From NCBI RefSeq assembly GCF_015234515.1, contig NZ_JADGMY010000011.1, positions 173,395 through 237,394 of the forward strand: a DNA stretch of 64,000 nucleotides, in the 5' to 3' direction. The DNA is from Cellulomonas sp. (lineage in GTDB: Bacteria > Actinomycetota > Actinomycetes > Actinomycetales > Cellulomonadaceae). The notes under the pieces were generated by a model that saw only the letters and a list, made by a program, of their open reading frames with translations, was not told the DNA's origin and did not search any database. Below are positions 26,201 through 32,840 of this stretch, one piece after another (the first letter of the stretch is position 1; each line of letters opens with the position of its first letter). The translations under genes were made by a program, and so were the position numbers.

Positions 26201-26306
26201 GCGCGTGCTCGGTCACCCGCCGGGGTCGGGCGGGATGCTCGAGGAGACGTACCTGCGGACCGCGCGCCGCGCGCGAGCCGTCGTGGAGCGCGTCTTCTAC
26301 GGCTGA
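23265..26306 (+). CDS. glnE: Glutamine synthetase adenylyltransferase/deadenylylase
   Basis: 1013 residues with the two-catalytic-domain plan of GlnE. The N-terminal nucleotidyltransferase holds GMGKAGGRELNYVSDVDVV and the GLRDVEFTVQLLQL motif. A central helical region follows, then a second nucleotidyltransferase with AMGRLGGREMAYSSDADVM and GGISDVEWTAQLLQLQ. It attaches AMP to, and removes it from, a Tyr of glutamine synthetase, switching activity with nitrogen supply. The likely target is Tyr402 of GlnA at 32816-34240. It follows glnA2 after four bases, an arrangement conserved in actinobacteria. Confidence 0.95.
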   Translation: MSTSTGRGASVAARLTRVGVADVPRAERLLADAALRAVDPDAVDHVVGGLGDVGDPDEALLALAKVAGAVQRDPALSGLLRDVLADDGPARRRLLALTGASSAIGNTLAAHPGNLRVVADPAPGLGVDAGQVRAELLRAVDADPDAEVPVAGLSGTPGVDAMRRAYRTRLLRIAATDLTADDPLSRMPGVGAALADLAAAALEASLALARAELDDEGRGVRLAVIGMGKAGGRELNYVSDVDVVYVAEPVDGTPEDVAMVTGARLAAGVARACCAPAGEPALWPVDAALRPEGKDGPLVRTVASHRAYYERWAKTWEFQALLKARPLAGDREVGRAYVEAVSPFVWSAVQRDNFVEDSQAMRRRVEAHIPRAEADRQLKLGSGGLRDVEFTVQLLQLVHGRADETIRSPSTLTALAALAAGGYVGRDHAAQLAVCYRWLRMMEHRIQLHRLQRTHLVPTSDADLRRLARTMGMRAEGPEGLLARWRTTRRDVRRLHEELFYRPLLPATAALSTEEARLAPEAARARLAAIGYRDPAGAVRHIAALTDGVSRRAAIQRQLLPVMLGWFADGADPDGGLLAFRRLSDQLGTTHWYLKLLRDSGTAAQNLAHVLSTSRYVADALRRSPESVTWLDDDAELAPRSAERLAAEADAVLRRAAEPVPAVTALRALRRRELARTAVADVLGVTTGVRASQSLTVTADAVLAGTLRVAESDARTAAGLDASPTRLLVVAMGRLGGREMAYSSDADVMFVHDPVPGADGKVAQDFAVAVATRVRQLLGSVGPEPTLSVDADLRPEGRNGPLARSFDAYVEYYQRWSSPWESQALLRARPVAGDEGLGERFVALIDPLRYPAGGLDAATEREIRRIKARVEAERLPRGVEPSRHLKLGRGGISDVEWTAQLLQLQHAHAVPGLRTTSTLDALDAARDAGLIAADDTAVLREAWLLASRVRDANVLWTGRAEGAHADVLPHDRTALAGVARVLGHPPGSGGMLEETYLRTARRARAVVERVFYG

Positions 26307-26355
26307 GCCGCCCGTGTGGTCGCCTGGACGGGTGGCCCCTACAGTCGATCGGGTG

Positions 26356-27591
26356 ATGGCCACGGCGGACGGGCAGACGCAGAGCACGGCGGCCGGCTGC
26401 CCCGTGCGCAAGCTCGCGCAGCCCGACGACGGGCCGGGTCCGGACCTCGAGCACGTGCCAGGGCCACGCGAGCGCTGGCGCGTCCGCTCCCACGCGCTCG
26501 CCCGCGCCGTCCTGCGTCAGCCCGAGGCGACGCGCCAGGCGGGGTTCGGCGCCGACACGCTCAACCAGGGGCCCGTCCGGATGCGGCCGCCGATCCTGTA
26601 CCAGGAGGGGGAGCAGCACCACGCCCAGCGCCGCGCGGCCGCGCACCTGCTCGCGCCGCGGGTCGTCGCCGGGTACCGGGACTGGATGGCGGCGACGGCC
26701 GAGCGGCACGTCGCGCAGGTGCGCACCGACCGCTGGACGGACCTCACGGCGATCACGATGCAGATGGCGGTCGAGGTCACGTCCCGCGTCATCGGCCTCG
26801 ACCACGGGGCCTCTCCGCGCATGCGGGGCCGGCTCGCGGAGTTCTTCGAGCCCGTGCCGTCGGGCGGCTCGCCGCTCACGCGCGCGCGGGCGGCGCTGCG
26901 GAACACGGCGATCCTGCGGTTCTACGTGTTCGACGTGAGGCCCGCGATCCGGGTGCGGCGCCGACGGCGCGGCGAGGACCTGATCAGCAGCCTGCTCGAC
27001 GCCGGTTACACCGACCTGGAGATCCTCACCGAGTGCGTCACGTACGCCGCCGCCGGCATGGCGACGACGCGCGAGCTCATGACGGCGGCCGTGTGGCACC
27101 TGCTCGACGACGACGCGCTGCTCGCCCGGTACCGCGGGTCCGACCGCGACGGCCGCGTCGCGATCATCGAGGAGGTGCTGCGCGTCGAGCCCGTCGTCGG
27201 GCACCTGCTGCGGCGCACGACGGCTCCGCTCACGCTCGACGGTCCCGACGGGCCGGTCGAGGTCCCGGCCGGAGCGTTGATCGAGCTCGACCTGCGGGCC
27301 GTGAACGCCGACGAGCGGGTCGTCGGTGACGACCCGCTCGCGGTGTGCCCGGCACGTCCGATGACGCGCGCGGTCGGCCCGGTCGTGCTCGCGTTCGGTG
27401 ACGGACACCACCGGTGCCCTGGCGCGCCGCTGGCGTCGATGGAGGCGGAGATCTTCGTCTCCGCGCTCCTGCTGCACGACGACGTCGCGACGGCCGGGCC
27501 CCCGCGGGTGCGGTGGAACGACGTCAGCCAGGGCTACGACCTGACCGCGTGGCGCGTGCGGCGCGTCGGCCCGGCCGGCTCGCCGGGCTGA
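26356..27591 (+). CDS. Cytochrome P450, soluble bacterial type
   Basis: 411 residues from ATG 26356 (GTG 26353 possible). There is no N-terminal anchor. The I-helix reads YAAAGMATTREL with the Thr pair of oxygen activation. ExxR is in EEVLRVEPVV, and the heme loop is AFGDGHHRCPGAPLASMEAE with the Cys ligand. An early Cys-Pro in TAAGCPVRK is also seen in some CYP families with N-terminal extensions. No ferredoxin or reductase gene is adjacent. The gene follows glnE by 49 bases and may be cotranscribed. Its substrate is unknown. It is unrelated in layout to the anchored P450 at 9853. Confidence 0.88.
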   Translation: MATADGQTQSTAAGCPVRKLAQPDDGPGPDLEHVPGPRERWRVRSHALARAVLRQPEATRQAGFGADTLNQGPVRMRPPILYQEGEQHHAQRRAAAHLLAPRVVAGYRDWMAATAERHVAQVRTDRWTDLTAITMQMAVEVTSRVIGLDHGASPRMRGRLAEFFEPVPSGGSPLTRARAALRNTAILRFYVFDVRPAIRVRRRRRGEDLISSLLDAGYTDLEILTECVTYAAAGMATTRELMTAAVWHLLDDDALLARYRGSDRDGRVAIIEEVLRVEPVVGHLLRRTTAPLTLDGPDGPVEVPAGALIELDLRAVNADERVVGDDPLAVCPARPMTRAVGPVVLAFGDGHHRCPGAPLASMEAEIFVSALLLHDDVATAGPPRVRWNDVSQGYDLTAWRVRRVGPAGSPG

Positions 27592-27604
27592 CGCCGCGGG
27601 TGGG

Positions 27605-28657
27605 TCAGGCTGCGGCCACCTCGGCGGCTGCCACGGCGGGGGCGGCCTTCCGCGTGCGACGGGTGCCGACCGCGTGGACGACGAGCCCGACGACGACCCA
27701 CGCACCGAGCGTGAGACCGGCGGTCAGACCGCCCGTGCCACCGAAGTACGCGACCGAGCGGACGAGGGTGCCGGTCGCCCCGGGGGGCAGGATCTGCCCG
27801 AACGCACCGAGCCCGGTCGGCAGCCACGCGGCGGTGGTGGCGATGCCCGCGAACGGGTTGCCGAGGAACATCATCGACATCGCCCCGATCGTGAACCCCT
27901 TGCCGCCGAATGCCTCCTGGAGCCCGGTGAGCGGGAACGCCATGGCGGCGATGCCCAGTGCCATGGCGGCGGCGACCGGCAGGAACGCGGAGTCGATGCT
28001 GCCGAAGGCGAACCGCAGCACGGTGGCGACGACGAGGCCACCGACCACGGAGAAGGTGAGCAGGCCCACGAGCTTCCAGGTGTTGCTGCGCGCGAACGCG
28101 GTCCGGAACGCGACGACGGGCACGATGCCGCCGAACACGAGCGGGAACGCCAGGCCGCCGATGCCGATGCCCGACGGGTCGGTGGTCGGCAGTGCGACGA
28201 CGTCGTCGGTCGTGACGGGGACGCCCATCGCGGTACCGATGCCCTGCGCGGTGGCGGAGACGGACTGCGCGATGGCGCCGCCACCGGCGGAGGCGACGAC
28301 GCTGTGGACACCGTTGGGCCCGACGACGAAGCCGCCGACGACCTCGCGCCCGCGCACCGCCTCGATCAGCGTCGCCTGGTCGGTGAACTCCTGGACCTGG
28401 TAGGCGCCGGGCGCGGAAGCCGTCAGGGCCTCCTCGAAGCGGTCCGCCTCCTGCGACGAGCCGACGAGCCCGACCGGCAGGTCGGTCGGCCCGCTCTTCA
28501 GCGACGGGAGGATGAAGATGGCCAGCAGGACGGCCAGGACCGCGCCGAGGGCGACGGTCATGCCCACCATCTTGGTCAGCTGCTTGCGCTTGCGCGGGGG
28601 AGCGACCTCGCCCTCGGGGTCGCGCGGGGCGGGGGCGAGCTCGGTCGTCGCAGTCAT
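27605..28657 (-). CDS. Multi-pass membrane protein, YhgE/ABC-2 permease-like
   Basis: About 350 residues from ATG 28657, chosen for the AAGGA 5 bases before it. A cytoplasmic basic tail precedes one membrane helix (VGMTVALGAVLAVLLAIFI), then an extracytoplasmic domain of about 130 residues and five or six helices (FPLVFGGIVPVVAFR, LVGLLTFSVVGGLVV and so on). This is the layout of YhgE/DUF3533 and ABC-2-type permeases without a partner ATPase gene nearby. It is divergent from a TetR-PPOX regulator with a palindrome between them, so it is probably that regulator's target, perhaps an efflux or stress-export protein. The substrate is unknown. Confidence 0.7.
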   Translation of the reverse strand: MTATTELAPAPRDPEGEVAPPRKRKQLTKMVGMTVALGAVLAVLLAIFILPSLKSGPTDLPVGLVGSSQEADRFEEALTASAPGAYQVQEFTDQATLIEAVRGREVVGGFVVGPNGVHSVVASAGGGAIAQSVSATAQGIGTAMGVPVTTDDVVALPTTDPSGIGIGGLAFPLVFGGIVPVVAFRTAFARSNTWKLVGLLTFSVVGGLVVATVLRFAFGSIDSAFLPVAAAMALGIAAMAFPLTGLQEAFGGKGFTIGAMSMMFLGNPFAGIATTAAWLPTGLGAFGQILPPGATGTLVRSVAYFGGTGGLTAGLTLGAWVVVGLVVHAVGTRRTRKAAPAVAAAEVAAA

Positions 28658-28676
28658 GAGTTCCTTCATCCGGGAC

Positions 28677-28699
28677 AAGCGGAGGATCATCGTCCGCTT
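28677..28699. promoter_or_regulatory. 23-bp palindromic operator between membrane protein and TetR-PPOX gene
   Basis: AAGCGGA (28677-28683) and its complement TCCGCTT (28693-28699) flank a centre that is palindromic except for three positions, giving AAGCGGAsGATsATCsTCCGCTT as consensus. It lies 20 bases upstream of the membrane-protein ATG and about 80 upstream of the regulator ATG. That fits a TetR-dimer site controlling both directions. Confidence 0.7.
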
Positions 28700-28779
28700 A
28701 TGTGGATGATAGCCCTCCGGTTAGGCTGATGGGTGTCGAGAGGCCCGCACGTGGGCATCGTCACACCGAGGAGGGGGCC

Positions 28780-29769
28780 ATGCGCGCGGACGCAGCGCGT
28801 CGTCGCGCCGCGCTCATCCGCGCGGCTCGGCACCTGTTCGCCCTGCACGGCAGCGACATCGCCCTCGACGCGGTCGCCGAGGCAGCGGACGTGGGCATCG
28901 CGACGCTCTATCGCAACTTCTCCTCGCGGGCCGCGCTGGCCGAGGAGGTGGCCCTCGCCATCCTGGACGACGTGCACGCGGCGGCCGACGAGGCGCTGGA
29001 GGGCATGGCCCAGGATCCGCAGGCCGCGTGGCACGAGTACGTCCGCCGGCTCGTCCAGCTCGACGTCGGGGCGCTGTCCGCCGCGCTGACCGAGCACCTC
29101 ACGGACGACATGTCCGCGCACGTGCGCGTGGCGCAGGCCGAGACGCTCACGGGCGTGGGTGACCTGCTGGGTGCCGCTCGCGCCGCCGGCCTGGTCCGCC
29201 AGGACCTGGAACCGCTCGACCTCGTGCTCGGCATCGGCCTGATCACCCGTCCGCTGCCCGAACCGGTCGCGCGCGACGTCCCCGATCTCGTGCCCCGGAT
29301 GGTCGACATCGTGCTCGCCGGGATGCGGCCCGGCGTCGCCGGCCCGGGGCCGGACGGTACATCTCGACCGGAGGTCGCCCGCCGTGCCGCTGTCGCGCGC
29401 CTCGCCGAGCAGCCCTGCGTGTGGCTGACGACGCTGCGGCCGGACGGCTCGCCGCACGTCACGCCCGTGTGGTTCCTGCTCGACGGGGACACGTTCTGGA
29501 TCGCGAGCTCGACGGTCAACGTCAAGGTCGCCAACCTGGAGCGCGACCCGCGCGTCGCGATCGCGGTCGACGGCTCAGGGGCCCGACCGGTCGTCGCCGA
29601 GGGCCACGCGCACGTGGACCGCGACATCCACGCGCATGCCTCGCTCCTGGCCCGCTTCGCCGCCAAGTACGACGGCTGGGACGCCGCCGACGAGCGCCAG
29701 GACGGGCCGCGGGTCATGGTCGAGGTCCGGGTCGACCGCTGGCTCCTGCGCCCCGACGCGAGGGCCTAG
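28780..29769 (+). CDS. TetR regulator fused to a PPOX-class flavin/F420-binding domain
   Basis: 329 residues from ATG 28780 (ribosome site GAGGAGGG). Residues 1-55 are a TetR DNA-binding domain with the HTH around ALDAVAEAADVGIATLYRNF. Residues 55-185 look like a normal TetR ligand/dimer domain. After a Gly/Pro linker, residues 198-329 form a second domain: WLTTLRPDGSPHVTPVWFL, VKVANLERDPRVAIAV and GWDAADERQDGPRVMVEV. It resembles the pyridoxamine-phosphate-oxidase-like split barrels that bind FMN or F420. The frame is continuous, with no stop between domains. It could be a redox or flavin sensor, or two proteins merged. It probably represses the divergent membrane protein. Confidence 0.8.
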   Translation: MRADAARRRAALIRAARHLFALHGSDIALDAVAEAADVGIATLYRNFSSRAALAEEVALAILDDVHAAADEALEGMAQDPQAAWHEYVRRLVQLDVGALSAALTEHLTDDMSAHVRVAQAETLTGVGDLLGAARAAGLVRQDLEPLDLVLGIGLITRPLPEPVARDVPDLVPRMVDIVLAGMRPGVAGPGPDGTSRPEVARRAAVARLAEQPCVWLTTLRPDGSPHVTPVWFLLDGDTFWIASSTVNVKVANLERDPRVAIAVDGSGARPVVAEGHAHVDRDIHAHASLLARFAAKYDGWDAADERQDGPRVMVEVRVDRWLLRPDARA

Positions 29770-29812
29770 CCTCTGGCCCCGGGGACGACGTAGAGACGAG
29801 AGGTGTCGTGCC

Positions 29813-30577
29813 GTGGCCGAGTCAGCTGTCCCAGGAGCCGTGCCGAGCGCTGCGCGGACGGTCGTCATCACCGGCGGGGGTACGGGCATGGGTCGCGCCA
29901 TCGCGGACCGGTTCGTGTCGGAGGGCGCCGAGGTCGTCGTCGTCGGACGTCGGCTGGAGCCCTTAGAGCGTGTGCAGCGTGCACACGTCGACGCCGCCGT
30001 CCGTGCGGTCCAGGCCGACCTGACCGACCCGGACGCCGTCCTCCGTGTCGCCGACGCGCTCGAGGGCAGGGTGGTCGACGTCCTCGTCAACAACGCCGGG
30101 GGCGTCGGCGAACCGCCCGCGCCGGGCCTGCACGGGCGACTCCAGGCGTGGCGCCACGTCCTCGACCAGAACCTGCTGTCCGCGATGATGCTCACCGAGG
30201 CGTTGTGGCCGGTCCTTGCCCGACCGGGCGGTCGGGTCGTCACCATCAGCTCGATCGCTGCTCAGCGCGGTGGGGGAGGTGCCTACGGCGCGGCGAAGGC
30301 CGGTCTGCTCGCGTGGAGCGCCGAGCTCGCCGTGCGCGGTGGCCGGGACGGCATCACCGTCAACTCCGTGGCCCCCGGCTACGTGGCCGACACGGAGTTC
30401 TTCAACGAGAGCGGACGGTCTCCACGGCACGATGCGCTCGTGAGCCAGACGCTGCTCGGTCGCGCAGGAGCGCCGGCCGATGTCGCAGGGGCGGTGCAGT
30501 ACCTGGCCTCCGAGGACGCCGGTTGGGTGACCGGGCAGGTGCTCAGCGTCAACGGCGGCGCTGTGCTGGGCCGGTGA
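29813..30577 (+). CDS. SDR family oxidoreductase
   Basis: 254 residues from GTG 29813. It is a classical short-chain dehydrogenase/reductase: cofactor motif TGGGTGMGRAIA, the NNAGG strand end, catalytic Ser in ISSIAAQ and the YGAAK dyad, and the C-terminal GQVLSVNGGA. The residue after the second strand (VVGRR) suggests NADP(H) preference, as inference. It lies 43 bases downstream of the TetR-PPOX gene on the same strand and may be cotranscribed with it. Its stop is followed after a few bases by a hairpin that is a duplicate of the glnA terminator. The substrate is unknown. Confidence 0.88.
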   Translation: MAESAVPGAVPSAARTVVITGGGTGMGRAIADRFVSEGAEVVVVGRRLEPLERVQRAHVDAAVRAVQADLTDPDAVLRVADALEGRVVDVLVNNAGGVGEPPAPGLHGRLQAWRHVLDQNLLSAMMLTEALWPVLARPGGRVVTISSIAAQRGGGGAYGAAKAGLLAWSAELAVRGGRDGITVNSVAPGYVADTEFFNESGRSPRHDALVSQTLLGRAGAPADVAGAVQYLASEDAGWVTGQVLSVNGGAVLGR

Positions 30578-30581
30578 GAGT

Positions 30582-30690
30582 GCGGCACCCCCGCCGCCAC
30601 GAGGGTGACGGGGGTGCCGGTCTTGCAGGTCAGGCGCTCACGGGAGCAGCCGTGACGCCTGACGATCAGCAGTCGTAGTAGAGCTCGAGC
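30582..30690. repeat. Direct repeat copy 1: glnA 3' end and terminator
   Basis: 109 bases that match 32732-32840 with three differences (at 30606, 30681 and 30689). On the minus strand they encode the last residues of GlnA (ELYYDC and stop at 30669-30671) followed by its terminator. It is a detached glnA tail and the left boundary of the second island. Confidence 0.9.
30583..30619. terminator. Duplicated glnA terminator hairpin, downstream of the SDR gene
   Basis: An 11-bp perfect stem, CGGCACCCCCG with CGGGGGTGCCG, and a loop of 15 bases. It is a copy of the hairpin at 32733-32769. Positioned 5 bases after the SDR stop it now probably terminates that gene as well. Confidence 0.8.
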
Positions 30691-30797
30691 GACAGCCAAC
30701 TCCGCTGCGTTTGTGCTGCTCAGCGAGTTTGGGGCTGGTGCACGAGTAGGTGACACCCACCTGTGGCGCCGGGGGCGTCGCTGGAAGGATGCGCATC

Positions 30798-31101
30798 GTG
30801 CCCAGGCCCTATCCCAAGGGGTTCCGCGACGATGTCGTGGCGGTGGCTCGCCGCGGGGATGCTCCGATCGAGCAGGTCGCAGCCGACTTCGCCGATCGCC
30901 GAGTCGTGCCTGCGCAACTGGTTGCGTGACGCCGACGTCGAGGACGGTCAGCGGCCCGGCCAGAGCCGTGTCGAGTCCGCCGAACTGCGGGAGGCGAACC
31001 GCCGCATCCGACTACTCGAGCAGGAGAACGAGATCCTGCGCCGCGCAGCGGCCTACCTGTCCCAGGCGCACCTGCCGGGAAGAGGCTCTACCCGCTCGTG
31101 A
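30798..31101 (+). pseudogene. IS3-family transposase OrfA, frameshifted
   Basis: From GTG 30798 the frame reads VPRPYPKGFRDDVVAVARRG and an HTH start (IEQVAADF). One extra base near 30886 then shifts it, and the other frame continues IAESCLRNWLRDADVED and a leucine-zipper region with RRIRLLEQENEILRRAAAYL, ending at TGA 31099-31101. This is the OrfA DNA-binding/zipper protein of IS3-type elements. The frameshift makes it inactive. OrfB follows with a GTGA overlap. Confidence 0.82.
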
Positions 31102-31440
31102 GCGAGCTCGCCGCAGACGGCATCCCCGTCGCGGTGACGTGCCGGGTCCTCAAGCTCGCCAGACAGCCCTACTACCGCTGGCTCGCCGCGCCCGTGACGC
31201 ATCGGGAGCTCGACGAGGCGCACCTGGCCAACGCGTTGTTCGACGCCCACCGTGACGACCCGGAGTTCGGCTACCGGCTCCTGGCCGACGAGGCCACCCG
31301 CGCCGTGCACCGGGCGTGCGACCGGCGGGTGTGGCGGATCTGCTCGGGCAACGGCTGGTGGTCGGCCTTCGGGAAGCCACGGGCCAGGGGCGCCAAGAAG
31401 GCCGGCCCACCGGCCCACGACGACCTCGTCCTGCGTCTCT
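31098..31440 (+). pseudogene. IS3-family transposase OrfB, truncated before the DDE domain
   Basis: From GTG 31098 the frame has VSELAADGIPVAVTCRVLKL, then RQPYYRWLAAP and DDPEFGYRLLADE, and reaches GAKKAGPPAHDDLV before similarity ends near 31437. In intact relatives the catalytic rve (DDE) domain begins just after this point. The catalytic core and the right end of the IS are therefore missing. The sequence beyond joins directly to the vapC 3' end. Confidence 0.82.
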
Positions 31441-31464
31441 CGGGACACGATGCCTGCGCACCGG

Positions 31465-31833
31465 CTAGCGAATCTGCCGCACCCGTTCGGAAGAACCCCA
31501 GGCGGTGTCGGCGGTCAGGGCCACTACGTCCAGCCGGTTGGCGAGCGCGAGACAGAAGCGGTCAGCGAGCGACAGACCGGATCCGCGCTGCCACAGCGCG
31601 GCCGCCGCCTCACCGTCCCGGGCGGTGGCATCGTGGAGGGACAGGCCGTAGCTGGCGAGCAGGGCGGAGGCGACGGACCAGTCCCCTCCACCAGCGCGGA
31701 TCTTCTGTGCGACTTCGGACCAGTTCACGGCCGAGCACACTGTGCCGCCGGCCAGCGCCTCCTCCACGACGTCGGCCCCGGGTTCACCGGCGAGGAAGGC
31801 CAGGACTGCGGAGGCGTCAAGAACAGCCGTCAC
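31465..31833 (-). CDS. vapC: PIN-domain toxin (VapC-like)
   Basis: 122 residues, a complete PIN-domain ribonuclease. The four acidic residues expected at the metal site are Asp6 (VLDASAVLAFL), Glu40 (VNWSEVAQK), Asp91 (GLSLADRFCLALA) and Asp109 (ALTADTAW). It would cleave tRNA or other RNA when freed from its antitoxin. ATG 31833 overlaps the stop of vapB (ATGA). The gene looks intact although the surrounding element is decayed, which fits retention through addiction. Confidence 0.88.
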   Translation of the reverse strand: MTAVLDASAVLAFLAGEPGADVVEEALAGGTVCSAVNWSEVAQKIRAGGGDWSVASALLASYGLSLHDATARDGEAAAALWQRGSGLSLADRFCLALANRLDVVALTADTAWGSSERVRQIR

Positions 31834-32075
31834 GCGGCGTCCTCTGCTGCTGCGGCGGAGCGACGGTCAGCGAGGAGCTGGGCGACGACGTCCGTGCCGG
31901 CGAGCTGGCTGCGCAGGAGGTCGCGCGCTTGTTCGCGGGTCATGAGCACCAGGCCGCCGGGTGTCTCGAGCAGCAGCAGCGGGACGCCTTCTGCCAGGCC
32001 GGTGTGTGCGCGCACCTCCGCGGGGACGACGAGCCGCCCGCGGTCTCCCATGGTCACAGGGTATGTCCCACTCAT
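31830..32075 (-). CDS. vapB: AbrB/MazE-type antitoxin of the VapBC pair
   Basis: 81 residues from ATG 32075. The N-terminal half (YPVTMGDRGRLVVPAEVRAH) is a swapped-hairpin AbrB DNA-binding fold. The C-terminal half is acidic and Ala-rich (EQARDLLRSQLAGTDVVAQL) and should wrap the toxin. It is directly upstream of, and coupled to, vapC. By analogy it represses its own promoter, which must lie in the bases after 32076. It is intact. Confidence 0.85.
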   Translation of the reverse strand: MSGTYPVTMGDRGRLVVPAEVRAHTGLAEGVPLLLLETPGGLVLMTREQARDLLRSQLAGTDVVAQLLADRRSAAAAEDAA

Positions 32076-32262
32076 CGAAGTAGCGTACCACTCGTGATGT
32101 CTGCGTGGGATGGAAGAGTGAGCCCTGGGCGTAGGCCAGACGCGCCCACGCGCAGCCCGGTACGGCGAGCGGCGCCGCCTGGCGCGCTTGACCCCGGCGC
32201 CCAGCGGTTCGTCCTGGTCGCCCGCCTCGACGCGCAGACTCGCAGCGCGCCCCGCGGCTGCG

Positions 32263-32460
32263 ACCTGCGCTGAGCCGGGCGTCCAAGGCCTGCGCTCGGT
32301 TCCACGCCTCCTGCGCGCGGCGGCTACCGCAGAGCTCGCCGGCGCGTCGACCGTGCTCGTGGTACCAGATGATCCGGTAGTTCGGCTTGGCCTGCGTCGG
32401 CTCGATGAGCGTGACGCGGCCGCTGGCGCCGATCGGGATGCCCCGGCGTCGGGCGCTCAC
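32263..32460 (-). pseudogene. Tyrosine integrase N-terminal stub (probable)
   Basis: From GTG 32460 the frame reads SARRRGIPIGASGRVTLIEP and then PNYRIIWYHEHGRRA...RAQEAWNRAQALDARL. This resembles the arm-type DNA-binding N-terminus of actinobacterial phage integrases (RRRGTPIG-like start, then a three-stranded sheet). The following open frame shows no core-binding or catalytic motifs, so the rest was lost. Its GTG overlaps the stop of the small gene upstream (GTGA). Identification is tentative. The about 190 bases between this stub and vapB hold no gene I can support. Confidence 0.5.
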
Positions 32461-32696
32461 GCCGCGGCCTTCCGTGCCGCGCGTGCTGCTGCGATCGCCG
32501 CGAGGGCCGCGTCCTCGGAGACCACGTAGGTGGCGCTGGTCGCCGCCGCCGAGGATCCGGCCGCGGCAGGACCCACCGTGCTCGCGGCGATGCCACTCGC
32601 GCCGGCCGGCTTGTCGGCACCAGCGGCGGCGCAGTTCGGGCAGACCCGGGCGCTGTCGCCATCGACGAAGTCGAGCACCGTGAGAAGGCCCGCCAT
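32457..32696 (-). CDS. Small protein with a CPNC motif beside the integrase stub
   Basis: 79 residues from ATG 32696: MAGLLTVLDFVDGDSARVCPNC, then an Ala/Ser/Gly-rich linker and an Ala-rich end (ALAAIAAARAARKAAA). The single CPNC pair is half a zinc ribbon, so dimerisation or a disulfide is possible. It does not belong to any family I can name. It is coupled by overlap to the integrase stub and begins about 35 bases from the right repeat, so it may be a small accessory gene of the element. The reading frame agrees with host codon bias. Confidence 0.5.
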   Translation of the reverse strand: MAGLLTVLDFVDGDSARVCPNCAAAGADKPAGASGIAASTVGPAAAGSSAAATSATYVVSEDAALAAIAAARAARKAAA

Positions 32697-32731
32697 TGCG
32701 GCAACCTCCGCACGCGGTTGTGGCAAGAAAA

Positions 32732-32840
32732 GCGGCACCCCCGCCGCCACGAGGGCGACGGGGGTGCCGGTCTTGCAGGTCAGGCGCTCACGGGAGCAGC
32801 CGTGACGCCTGACGATCAGCAGTCGTAGTACAGCTCGAAC
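32732..32840. repeat. Direct repeat copy 2: glnA 3' end and terminator
   Basis: 109 bases, near-identical to 30582-30690. It includes the last eight codons and stop of the intact glnA and its terminator. It is the right boundary of the glnA island. By the usual model of 3'-end integration this copy was brought in by the element and restored the gene. Confidence 0.9.
32733..32769 (-). terminator. glnA terminator hairpin
   Basis: An 11-bp perfect stem (CGGCACCCCCG with CGGGGGTGCCG) and a 15-base loop, about 50 bases past the glnA stop on the minus strand. A duplicate is at 30583-30619. Confidence 0.8.

Larger units (their letters stand above)
30691..32731. mobile_element. Decayed island at the glnA 3' end
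   Basis: About 2.0 kb between the two 109-bp repeats. It holds an IS3-family left part with broken orfA and truncated orfB, a vapBC toxin-antitoxin pair, an integrase N-terminal stub and a small CPNC-containing gene next to the right repeat. The order small gene, then integrase, both starting next to one repeat, fits a tyrosine-recombinase element that inserted at the 3' end of glnA and carried a replacement tail for it. It cannot move on its own now. Bases 30691-30797 appear to be the IS left end. Confidence 0.75.

Noticed and set aside
23118..26411. A 1097-residue open frame on the minus strand opposite glnE
   Set aside because: Composition is His/Arg/Gly/Val-rich without any motif. It mirrors glnE codon positions, as expected from high-GC antisense frames.
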